A DNA stretch of 64,000 bases. Source: Quercus robur. Lineage: Eukaryota > Streptophyta > Magnoliopsida > Fagales > Fagaceae. The stretch is taken from positions 46,786,843-46,850,842 of the forward strand of contig NC_065538.1 in NCBI RefSeq assembly GCF_932294415.1, in the 5' to 3' direction. Within the stretch, counting starts at the first letter, position 1, and every line of letters begins with the position of its first letter. This document shows, piece by piece, positions 34,553 through 44,439 of this stretch. Below the pieces are notes generated by a model. That model was not told where the DNA came from, made no database searches, and saw only the letters and a list, made by a program, of their open reading frames with translations. Position numbers and translations under genes: made by a program.

Positions 34553-35149
34553 CTACTGTCTTTCTAGATCTTCTGGACCTCCTTCATCTCCACAACTCTG
34601 AATCCCCCTCGACGATCTCTCCCTACTAAGCATCCTCTGAAAAGAGCTTAATCTTGTACCATGTGCCGTACTATCTTCAATAGGTGGATCTAAGGGTTGA
34701 ACCACAGTGCACAAAGTACTATCCTCTGGCTTGACCATAGGCTCAGCCAGGGTGCGGCATATTGGGCAAGTTGTGTTTGAGTTAAGCCACATATCAATGC
34801 ACTCCACATGAAACGTGTGTTTACAATTTGGTAGAAGCTTAACCATGGCTTCCTCCACAATGGTGCTCAAGCAAACTGAGCACTCTATGACATCACCATG
34901 ATCAAGCTGGTCAGTTGGTTTGTACATGAACTTTGGTAATGAGGCCACCACCAATGGATCGAGAGCTTTCATTGGTGTTGGCTCAATGGAAAGTATTTCA
35001 TCCTCTGCAACTGGAGTTGTTCTCCCATGTGGGGAAGCCTGGCGTCTTCTTTCTTGGTTCCTAAAATGGATTTGGAGAATCGTGAATAGCATCACCAGAG
35101 CGATTAGGGAGAACACAGCGACAAGTATGAGATTGCCGACAGAACTCAT
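34553..35149 (-). CDS. ATL-type RING-H2 E3 ubiquitin ligase, ATL-B2
   Basis: Intact single-exon frame of 198 aa, the duplicate of ATL-B1. Residues ~7-28 are the membrane segment, the GLD position reads ALD (62-64), and the RING-H2 ligands are C90, C93, C109, H111, H114, C117, C128, C131. Differences from ATL-B1 cluster in the N-terminal half (for example HGRTTPVAEDEILS for HRRTTQVALDEIHS at 41-54). The finger itself has one change, T101 to A. Conservation of the RING with drift elsewhere suggests it has stayed under selection; this is inference. The family role is membrane-anchored ubiquitin ligation, target unknown. The upstream ~470 bp is shared with ATL-B1, so expression may overlap. Confidence 0.92.
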   Translation of the reverse strand: MSSVGNLILVAVFSLIALVMLFTILQIHFRNQERRRQASPHGRTTPVAEDEILSIEPTPMKALDPLVVASLPKFMYKPTDQLDHGDVIECSVCLSTIVEEAMVKLLPNCKHTFHVECIDMWLNSNTTCPICRTLAEPMVKPEDSTLCTVVQPLDPPIEDSTAHGTRLSSFQRMLSRERSSRGIQSCGDEGGPEDLERQ

Positions 35150-36331
35150 GGTTACTCCTAAGTTGATCTAGAAAAGGTGCTTCCTTCCTTAATTGACTCT
35201 CAAATTCTGAATTTGTACAAGAGAGGTTTTCATTTGATTCACCTTGTTATTTCGTTGAAAAATCTCTGATGGGGTTTGTAATATATTTTCTGGGATTTCC
35301 TTGGTGATGGTTTTCATTACCAAATTGAAATTTTACTAATCTCTTGGTGATTTCCTTGTTTTAGGCAGATTGTAGATTGACTTGGCTTTTGAAACATCAA
35401 CAAATTAAGGATAAAGTTGAAATACTAGTCTCCTTTCTCCACCCTGTCGGCTTTTCTTCAAGAAAGGAAGAAATGATAATGATGTAAAATATTTGTTATT
35501 ATCATTTTGATAAGTTGAAATGCAAATTAAGGATAAAGCTTTTTTTTGGGATAGGAATTAAGGATAAAGTTGAAATACTAATCTCTAAGTATTTTTATTT
35601 GTGATTATCATTTTGAAAAGTTATACTAACATATTGCTAATGGTAAAAAATATTCATCTCGAGACATAAATAAAACGTCTCAAACACGCACCTTCAATAG
35701 CTTCCCAAAACAGGTAGTTAGAAAAATTCAGAGCAATTGAAGCTTATTCTTCGTCCTCAAGGGCGGCTTGAAGAATTTGGAGACCTATAGCGAAATTTTT
35801 TTTTTTTTTTTAAATAATATTACTTAAACTATGTTATTTTATTTTAGATGCAAAATTACTAATTAATATGAACCCCATAGAATTTTTTTTCGAGAAAGTC
35901 TATAGATACTAAAAATTTGACAAAACCTTTCGCACCTATTGATGTGGTATATTGATAGTAACAAGTAAAAAAAAAAAAAAAATGATGTTATTTGTGGACC
36001 TAGATAAGAACTAGTAAAAGTTTTCCTACTCAATTGTGAAAAATGTTATGAAATTTTGTATGTATTTCTCTTTCCTTTTTTTTTTTTTTCTTTTTTTAGA
36101 AGTCCTACATTCATAACATTTTCACAACAAATCCTAGATGTTAAGTTGATACTGGTTCTAATTTGAACCCACCACTTACATTGCTTTTTTGTCCATCAAT
36201 AACAGCTAGTAACAACCAATCACTTAAGATTTGTTGTGAAAAATATTGTGGATATAGCATTTTTACTCTTTTTTTTATTGTTTTTCATTTGATAAAAAAA
36301 AAAATTACTTCAATTATTAGCTAATATTTGA
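35150..36331. other. ATL-B2 upstream region and end of copy 2
   Basis: The first ~470 bp is the presumed promoter, conserved with copy 1. The rest is AT-rich, matches 14900-15430 and has poly-T or poly-A runs at 35801, 35968 and 36074. No gene is seen. Confidence 0.5.
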
Positions 36332-36336
36332 AGAGG

Positions 36337-39300
36337 ATGAAAGTTGGTCGGCTGACCATCTCTTTCGGCGAGGAAGACTTGGAGGGGACGACCTAACCTC
36401 ATGATGATGCGTTGGTAGTAACAGCTCAGATAAGCGGGTTCTTGGTGAAAAGAGTGATGATAGACCAAGGAAGCGGAGCTGACATAATGTACTCGGATCT
36501 GTTCGAAGGGCTCGAACTGAAGAGTCAGGATTTGGCGAAGTATGATATGCCATTGGTCTCGTTTGACGGAAGAGTCGTGATTCCCGAAGGACAGATTTCT
36601 CTCTCGGTGGACATGGAAGGCAAGGAAGTAATAGTGACCTTTATAGTAGTTCGATCATTCTCACCGTACACTGCAATCTTGGGAAGGCCGTGGATTCACG
36701 CAATGAAGGCCGTTCCGTCCACCCTGCACGTGAAAGTCAAATTTCCCTCCAAGTATGGAGTCGCCATGGTACGAGGGAACCAATGAGTGGCTAGGCAGTG
36801 TCTTGTCACCGCGGTCAGATGGAAGAGCGAACAGATTGGACAAGCGGAGGCCACCGAAAAAGAAACTTTATAGCAATTACAGAAGCCCCGAGGGGAAACG
36901 GGGGCGAACGTTGCCGAGGAGGTTTTGAAGGTTAGAATTTTTCTAAACACTGACAGATATTTCCAGATAAGCACAAGCATGAATGACCGAGAAAAGGTAG
37001 AGATGTTGTTGTTCCTTTTGCAAAATGTGGATGTTTTTGCCTAGAATCTGTAAGAAGTGCCTGGCGTAGATCCCGAGTTCATTGTCCACAAGCTTAACGT
37101 GGACCCATCATTCCCCCCAAAAAAGCAAAAACCGAGAAGAGAATCGAAGGAGCATGTTGACATGGTAAACTTGGAAGTCCAGAGGCTGAAGGAGGCAGGA
37201 GTGATAAGAGAAATATTCTTCCCGAAATGGTTAGCAAATACGGTGGTAGTAAAGAAAAAGAATGGTAAATTGAGAGTTTGTGTGGATTTCACAGACTTAA
37301 ATCGGGCATGTCCCAAGGATCCATTCCCAATGCCCAAGATTGATCAATTAGTAGACGCCATGTATGGGCACCCGAGGATGAGCTTCTTGGTTGCTTTCCA
37401 GGGGTATCACTAGATTGCCTTAGCGCCCGAGGACCGAGAAAAGACAGCATTTATCTCCCCGAGTGCAAACTATCACTATGAAGTCATGCGGTTTGGATTG
37501 AAAAACGCCGGAGCCACGTACCAGCGGATGATGACAAGGATGTTCCGAGAGAAAATTGAGTGCACGGTGGAAGTATACATTAACGACATGGTGGTAAAGA
37601 GCAGAAAGGAGTCGCAACATACGGAAGACCTCCGGGGAGTGTTTGAGATACTCCGGCAGCAAATGTTGTGCCTGAATGCCAAGAAGTGTACTTTCGGTGT
37701 GGGGGCTGGCAAGTTCTTGGGTTATCTGATTTCTACTTGGGGGATAGAGGCCAACCCCGACCAGATAGAGGTCGTGAATCGCCTCAGACCACCGAGTAAT
37801 CCCAAGGAAGTACAAGTGCTAACCGGGATGTTAGCCGCCCTAAACCAATTCATCTCCAAATTTGCTGATCGCTACAGACCGTTTTATCAACTTCTGAAGA
37901 AGTGGAAGGAGTTTTAGTGGGACGAGGAATGTGACAAGGCTTTTCGAGATTTGAAGGAATATTTGGCAAAAGCGCCCATGTTAATGGCCCCTGAGTCCGA
38001 GGAGGATTTGTTTATGTACCTCTCGGTGTCCGACCACGTCGTGAGTGCTGTGTTACTAAGAGACCAAGGAGTACAGCAGCCAGTGTATTACATAAACAAA
38101 ACCTTAGTAGATGCCGAGACGAAATACCTGCCCCTGGAGAAGTTAGTATTGGCACTGGTGCACGCCACGAGGAAGTTGCCGCATTACTTTCAGGCTCATA
38201 CGGTGTTTGTCCTCACCGAGTATCCCCTGCAGTCATTGTTAAAAAGATCGGACTTCACGGGCCGAATAGCCAAGGAGGGAACTCGGTTAGGTTCGTTCGA
38301 CATAAGGTACCGACCGCGAAGCTCGGTGAAGGGACAGGTTCTTGCTGATTTCATTGCAGAATTTACCCCTAAAAACAACGAGAAGATAATCTGTAATGCA
38401 GAAAGTCGTCCATGGAAGGTGTTTGTAGACGGCGCATCAAATGCTATGGGGGCCGGAGCCAGTATTGTCATAATCACCCCAGAGGGCATACGACTAGAAC
38501 ACTCCTTCAAATTAGGATTCAAAGCCTCAAATAATGAAGCCGAATACAAGGCCTTTCTAGCCGGATTGAGGGCCGTATTGCATCTAGGCGTGTATGATGT
38601 GGAGATTTATTCGGACTCTCGGCTGGTAGTTTATCAAATCATAGGAAGCTTTAAAGCTCAGGACTCTCGGATGAAAGCCTATCTGAGTACAGCTAAGCAA
38701 ATCATTAGCCAGTTTGGGACAATGAAGGTGGCCCAGGTAGGTCGGGCACAAAACAGATATGCCGACTCGCTAGCCACGTTGGCCTCATTCGCTACCGAGG
38801 ATACTCATTGACTCGTCAAAATAGAGCTTATAAGGGAGCCAAGTATCGATGTGAAAAATAATTATGACCCGGCCAGAGTTGAGGTGGCCATGGTATCAGT
38901 AGTCAATCCGTGCTGGATGAACCCAATCATAGATTTCTTAGCCGAGGATAAAGTTCCGGACGATGAAAAGGAGGCTAAAAAGATTCGTCGGATGGCTCCC
39001 CGGTACTGGCTATCGGTAGATCGCAAATTGTACCAGAGGTCTTTCGTAGGCCCTTACCTTTTATGCCTACATCCCGAGAAAGTAAACGAACTTCTGTCCG
39101 AGCTGCATGACGGAGTGTGTGGTGGCCATGTTGGGGAGCGTTCTTTAGCACATAAGGCGATGACCCAGGGGATTTGGTGGCCACAGATGCAGAAGGATGC
39201 CGTGGAATATGTCCGGAGGTGTGAACAATGCCAAAAACATGCCCCTCTGATCCACCAGCCAGCAGGTCGTCTAAACCCCGTCAGCAGCCCATGGTCGTTT

Positions 39301-40152
39301 GCACAATGGGGGCTGGACATCCTCAGCCCTTTTCCCCAAGCAACAGGTAACCGCCGTTTTGTATTGGTGGCAGTTGATTATTTCACGAAGTGGGCGGAAG
39401 CCGAGGCCTTGGCCAATATCCGGGATATCAACGTGAAAAAGTTTGTATGGAAAAATATAGTCACAAGGTTTGGGGTGCCGAACTCACTGGTATAAGACAA
39501 TGGGCTACAGTTCGATAGCAAAGTTTTCCGGGCCTTCTGCAGCGATCTCGGCATTAAGAACAAGTATTCAACTCCGGCATACCCTCAAAGCAACGGCCAA
39601 GCTGAGGTAGTGAACAAGACGATTTTGAACGGGTTGAAGAGGAGGCTGGACAGGGCAAAGGGGAGGTGGGTTGAAGAGCTACCTAATGTTTTATGGGCTT
39701 ACCGTACGACTCCCAGAAGATCCACGAGTGAGACCCCTTTCTCTTTGACATATGGGGTGGAGGCCGTGATACCAACCGAAGTAAGCTTGTGCAGTGCACG
39801 GGCCGCAGGATTTGACCTCGTCTAGAACGCCGACCTGATGATGGAGCGCTTAGACTGGTTAGAAGAATGCCGAGAGGCAGCAACCATATGGTTCGTGGAG
39901 TATTAGCAGAAACTTGTCCAGAGATACAACCAAGATATAAAGAGTAAGGAATTCAGCGCCAGGGAATTGGTGCTAAGGAAGGTCGTGGGAAACATGCGAG
40001 ACGCAGCTACAGGGAAGTTTGCTCAAACGTGGGAAGGATCGTACAGAATCACTACCATTGCCGGCACGGGGGCTTACTACCTGGAAGACCTTGACGAGAG
40101 GCTGCTCCCCCGGCCATGGAATGTCCACAACCTGAAGAAGTTTTATCCGTGA
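36337..40152 (+). pseudogene. Gypsy-1 pol: protease, RT, RNase H, integrase
   Basis: A single frame without indels for 3.8 kb, cut by ten stops (36784, 36871, 37042, 37051, 37411, 37915, 38809, 39493, 39823, 39904). Protease: 'VKRVMIDQGSGADIMY' (36450-36495). RT: 'LRVCVDFTDLNRACPKD', 'MRFGLKNAGATYQRMM', and active site Y-I-N-D (about 37576-37587) where Y-I-D-D is required. RNase H: 'VFVDGASNAMGAGA', 'NNEAEYKAF', 'IYSDSRLVV'. Integrase: H-H-C-C zinc motif (about 39102-39240), core D in 'GLDILSPFP', D in 'DNGLQFDSK', E in 'NGQAEVVNK'. It ends 'LKKFYP' plus TGA 40150. Most stops fit Gln, Arg or Trp codons changed by one transition. Non-functional. Confidence 0.92.
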
Positions 40153-40292
40153 CCATCCATACACTGAAATGTACGTCGAAACTTTGTACTTTGCTAAAAT
40201 CGAGTTAATGATGAAGTTACTTGTCTACGCTGTTTTTGATTCTATCATTGCACTTTAAGAAAATTGCATGTTTTGTACCCAAAAAAAAAAAA

Positions 40293-40444
40293 ACTCTAAG
40301 GACAGAAGCCTCATCCTCGGTTCGATCAAAATCGCTGAGCAGGTGGAAACCTTATCGTTACAAAAAGAAAAAAAACTCTAAGGACAAAAGCCTCATCCTC
40401 GGTTCGATCAAAATCGCCGAGCAGGTGGAAACCTTATCGTTACA

Positions 40445-40489
<45 letters not shown>

Positions 40490-40639
40490 AAGGACAGAAG
40501 CCTCATCCTCGGTTTGATCAAAATCGCCGAATAAGTGGAAACCTTATCGTTACAAATAAAAATAAAAAAAACCTCTAAGGACAGAAGCCTTATCCTCGGT
40601 TCGATTAAAATCGCCGAGCAGGTGGAAACCTTATCGTTA

Positions 40640-40691
<52 letters not shown>

Positions 40692-40820
40692 AAGGACAGA
40701 AGCCTCATCCTCGGTTCGATCAAAATCGCCGAGCAGGTGGAAACCTTAACACCCTTACAAACACTAAGGACTGCAATTTCATTCTCGGATCACCCAAAAT
40801 CGCCAAGCAAGAGAGAACCG
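40293..40820 (+). repeat. Tandem array with poly-A linkers, gypsy 1
   Basis: Five close copies of a ~70-bp unit (ACTCTAAGGACAGAAGCC...CCTTATCGTTACA) start at 40293, 40375, 40485, 40571 and 40687. A diverged sixth starts near 40764. Units are separated by A-rich linkers of very different length (about 13-46 bases). The unit has a small inverted motif, CCTCGG...CCGAG. It lies between the end of pol and the antisense gene. The lysine-rich reading frame across it is an artefact. Confidence 0.93.
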
Positions 40821-41216
40821 TGCACCAGGTTTCAAGGCATCATGCCTTTTACAATCAGGGAAACTAACCCACCGAGCAGGCAGCTCCCGGCCCAATTTAC
40901 TAAAGAAGAAGTAACCACAAAAATAGATAAAGAAAGGCGGCATAGAGGGTCAAAATGAAACGCTCGCAGACATAATCCAAGAAAACACGCAACGAACAGA
41001 AATTCATTCAAAAAGTTAAAAGCAGAATTGAAAACCAGGATTAATATCTCATCGCCAAAACTCGGCAACCGTTTACGGGTCATCCCCGCGAAATAAGGAA
41101 ATTGTTCAGCCACCACAACCCGGTGACATAGGCAAATAAACCAATAACAAAATAAAATAAAAAATGTTGTAAAAAGAAGTAAAAGCATGAAATGAGCTGG
41201 ACGGCAAGTAACTTAA
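40821..41216 (+). other. Gypsy-1 spacer between repeat array and antisense gene
   Basis: Non-coding 3'-region DNA of the element. It should contain the 3' end of the minus-strand gene's transcript. Confidence 0.5.
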
Positions 41217-42731
41217 TCAAAAGGAGGGCCTATCTGGATCTGTCGCTTCATGCTGCCGCTGGTCGGTCATGGGAAAATGCAGGTCCTCACCGAGTAAGTC
41301 TTGTACAGTCGAGATGCTGGTGGCTTCCATCTCATCCGGCTCTGCATGAGCATCAATCTGTTCCACCAACTCCCTCATGCTTGCTGTTTCTTCTTCCTCA
41401 GCGGGCACAGTTGGCTCCTACACGACAAAAACGGGGCTCGGAAAGGGAATATAGCTGGGGTCTCTCAAGGGGGAATCCTCGGGAACGCCTAGAGCTTGCA
41501 GGGCGGCAAACCACCTAGCCTCAAAACCCAACCTTTGAGCTTGGGCCACCACCGATTCCGCAGATCTCTCGGCATCGGCAAACCCTTCGTTATACCATTT
41601 CTGCTCACAGGCCTCCAAAGCTGCCCTTAGGTCAGTGAGTTCCTCGGCTTGGGAGGTTTTCAGGCTAATCACTTCAGCCAGCTTCACATCTGTTTCGTTC
41701 TGCTTAGATAAGAGCTCCGAGCACCTCTTCTTCGCCAACACTCTATTCTTTTCCGCGGCAGCAGCCTTCTTCTCGGCAGATTCAGCTACCTTCAGTTTTT
41801 CCTTCGCCGTTTTGGCAGCTAACTCTATTCTCCGCCAACACTCTATTCTTTTCCGAACTCCCTCGCCTCTCCGGTCGTGAGCTTCAGCGGCATAAAATTC
41901 GCGTACCAAACATCGATGTACGACAAAAGTGGACTGTCAACCAATAGCGCCTGTTTAAAGGACTGCCAGGTGGAATAAACGGGCTCTACTCCGAGAATCA
42001 GGTGCAAGGGTCGGAGTTGTCCGTCCCAGTGCACGAATACCTCGGAACGGAGGATAAAGTTTAAGTCCTTGACGTGGACTGTTCTGATGTCCGGAACGAA
42101 CACTTTGCCGTCTGCAAAAGAACAAATGTTATATCAATATCCGATAACGAAAATCTACTTTAGTAAAGAGGAAATAAAAGGAAAAAGGAAGGCGGGGGAA
42201 AATAGTTAAGTCAAGAGATTGGTACGAACCCACTTCATGCTGTGAAAGAGGGCAGGGGACCTCCCCGGCAAACCAGTTGTCGGGCACCCAAACAAACTCC
42301 CCAGCCGAGTTCCTATTCGAATCAGGTAGGCATGATATTAGCCGTATCCAATTATCTCTAGTTTTTAGGTAAAAGTTAGAGGCTTTGTTCCCACAGAGAC
42401 TATACATGTGGTTAATATCATGGTAATCTAACTGTAAATCAAAGGTGTGGTTCAACCTACTAACGCAGCTAACTACCCGGTAAAAGTTGGGGGGGAAGCT
42501 GGTCGGGACACAGCCCATAGTACCTCAGTGTGTTTATCAAGGGGGATCCACGGGGAACCTAACCCCGCCCTCTAGAATTGCCATTAAAGGAAAAAAGGTT
42601 GTACCATGCCCTCAGTGGAGAGCAATTTCGCTCTCATGGCAGTAAGCCACTTCCACGTCATCGGGAACATTAAACTTTTGCCTAAAGGTGGCCAAGGCAG
42701 CTGAGGCCTCCAGGAGATAAGAATAACCCAT
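41217..42731 (-). pseudogene. Antisense gene of gypsy 1 (putative gypsy-type transposon domain, coiled coil)
   Basis: Runs opposite to pol. Exon 1 starts at ATG 42731 ('MGYSYLLEASAALATF') and includes 'FYRVVSCVSRLNHTFDLQL' and 'FYLKTRDNWIRLISCLPDS', matching the plant 'putative gypsy type transposon' domain. It ends at 42230. An intron (42229-42112, GTTCGTACC...TTTTGCAG) leaves phase 1, and exon 2 resumes at 42111 ('GKVFVPDIRTVHVKDL', 'HLILG'). Then comes a Glu/Lys/Ala-rich coiled coil (41850-41600; 'LKVAESAEKKAAAAEKNRV'), a Pro-rich piece and an acidic tail to 41217. Breaks: a TGA in exon 1 (about 42615), a frameshift near 42535, another near 41880, and TAG at 41418-41420. The biochemical role is unknown. 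A TATA box lies ~195 bp upstream. Confidence 0.8.
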
Positions 42732-43220
42732 TTTTGAAACTTAATACTATGAAAGGGAACTCAAAGAAAAAAGCTGAAGGAATAGGAAAGGGAAGAGAAC
42801 TTACTTTGGGTTCTAAGGGAGAAAGGAACTCTAGGCTGGTGAGTAAGTGCATAAAGAAGTGATCGGCAAAGAGTATGCTCAAGAAATCAGAGGTGAAAAA
42901 AGTGAAAGAATGTTCTGAAGAGAGCTATTTATAGGAGCAGAAGAGGGCATGGAAACGTTTAATCAAGCAATAAATGGGCACGATTCACGAAAGACCCTGC
43001 GAATGCCAAAGATAATCAACACGCGCGCCGTTTCGGTTCATGAACCGTCAAGCAATAATGACAACTGAACCTAGCGCCCCGGAATAGCGCGTCTTTTGAG
43101 AAGAGCATTAATGAGAAGCCATAACTGCATGAGTCCCTAGCCGTAGGACTTTCGAAACCAAAAGGCTCGGTCGGCTCCTTAATTCTTCCCAACAGTCGGG
43201 TATGAATCAAGGGAGGCTAA
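42732..43220 (-). promoter_or_regulatory. Promoter region of the gypsy-1 antisense gene
   Basis: The minus strand carries CTATAAATAG at about 42925-42934, ~195 bp before the ATG, a textbook plant TATA box. On the plus strand, the purine tract AAGGGAGG (43209-43216) just before the LTR is the likely polypurine primer. Confidence 0.6.
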
Positions 43221-43785
43221 TGTACGTCACCGAGGTCCCAAGACCCAGATGGGCCCTGGGCTCAGGCCCAATGGCACGGCCCCATCACTTTAAGTTCTGC
43301 TTGAAACTACCTTCACGAAATACGAGTTTTGAGCCTTGGCCCTAACCTATGCTTGGCATAAATTTCCCGAACAATCAATGAAACCTTGTCCGGACGTACC
43401 ATAGGATGCTCGGCAGTTCGAGAAACATCACTACCGAGCATATTCACCTAAGTTGGAACCAAGTTCCAAAGCCATAATCGCTGCATTCCACTCTCACTTA
43501 AACATCCACTTACAACAGATAATATTGGACCTTCAATTGCACTAACAATGGCAGTAATCATGATCTCCCCACTAACTTAGAACTATAAATAGGAGAAGTT
43601 GGGGAAGAAAAAGGGGTTCAGAAAAAAGGAAGCAAAAACAGTATGTGAGGAAGGAAGGAGGGATATTACTTTGAGTTTCTGTGCCGAGAACGACCCAAAG
43701 TAGGAAATCCTAAAGCCCACCCTATAAATAAGTTGTGAGCCCAAGTGAGGTTAAGCCCAACAGTCTCATTTCCGGCCAGCACATC
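43221..43785 (+). repeat. 3' LTR of gypsy 1
   Basis: Starts TGTACGTCACCGAGG four bases after the purine tract. It contains GGGCTCAGGCCCAA-type motifs shared with other gypsy LTRs here and a TATA box, ACTATAAATAGG, at 43582-43593. No second LTR exists for comparison, so the end (near the GGCCAGCA at 43774-43781) is provisional. The minus-strand frame at 43666-43968 is not a gene. Confidence 0.65.
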
Positions 43786-44034
43786 TATGATATATTCCTT
43801 GTTGAATATGCTTGAATAGATGCGAAAGATAGAAGCATAAAATAAGAACACAAGAACACTGGGGTTACGTGATTCAGCCTTATGGTCTACGTTCACAAAG
43901 GAAACCCTTAAGAGTTCCATTTTTACTATATAAGAGTGTAGTACAAAACCTGTATTACAATTAATCATAACATGGTTATATATAATAGACTAAACCCTAG
44001 ACTAATAGACTTTTAGTAAAAGTAGAAGACTTGG

Positions 44035-44439
44035 TGTTGGTGCAAACACAATAATAATGGAAATAACACACAAAGAGAAACTGAATAGTACTTCTAAATA
44101 TTATTAATTCAATGAGAAAAATTACACAACACTATTTGGACTGAGGCGCGGCACTCGCTCTCTTTAAGGAGATTCAAGCCCTTGGTGGGGTTGATTCATT
44201 TCCATTTTTGATACCTTCACTCTTCACCTCCCCCTTGCGCACGTATCTAGCCCAATATCTGAGACAATTCATGTTAGCCCATTAATCACCACAATAAAAA
44301 GAATAAAATAATCTCTCTCCTTTTCAATGTGGGATTAAACATTTTCACAACTCCTCATCTTCCATATTCACTCCCACATTTTACATTTATGTTGTAACAT
44401 TTATTCATTTTAATTATTTAATATTAAAATGCCCCAACA
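44035..44439 (-). mobile_element. Solo LTR (405 bp)
   Basis: Ends TGTTGG...CCAACA, flanked by CTTGG (44030-44034) and CTTGA (44440-44444), a target duplication with one mismatch. Read on the minus strand it begins TGTTGGGGCATTTTAAT and includes AATCCCACATTG, typical of plant copia LTRs. There is no internal region. Confidence 0.7.

Larger units (their letters stand above)
31765..36331. repeat. Segmental duplication, copy 2
   Basis: Counterpart of 8430-15430, in the same orientation, with the copia fragment, the ATL-A remnant and ATL-B. The left edge abuts LTR-like DNA. The right edge is cut where the truncated gypsy element begins. Compared with copy 1 it lacks the MITE-like insertion, the hAT-like element with its flanks, and 180 bp of ATL-A. 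35150-36331 carries no gene. Confidence 0.9.
36332..43785 (+). mobile_element. Ty3/gypsy element 1 (Tat-like), 5'-truncated
   Basis: Protease-RT-RNase H-integrase order on the plus strand identifies Ty3/gypsy. The element lacks its 5' LTR and gag: it begins abruptly just before the protease. Downstream come a tandem-repeat array, an antisense gene on the minus strand, a purine tract and the 3' LTR. An antisense gene after pol and repeats in the 3' region are traits known from the Tat clade. The right edge is uncertain by ~25 bp. Confidence 0.88.

Noticed and set aside
38196-39320. Several 70-117-codon minus-strand frames
   Set aside because: Shadows of the gypsy-1 RNase H and integrase coding strand.
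40221-40517. 98-codon lysine-rich frame
   Set aside because: Translation of the tandem array and poly-A linkers of gypsy 1.
40293-40820. CRISPR-like regular repeats
   Set aside because: Units are long and adjacent with poly-A linkers, within a plant retrotransposon; no unique spacers or cas genes. The same applies to 52923-53570.
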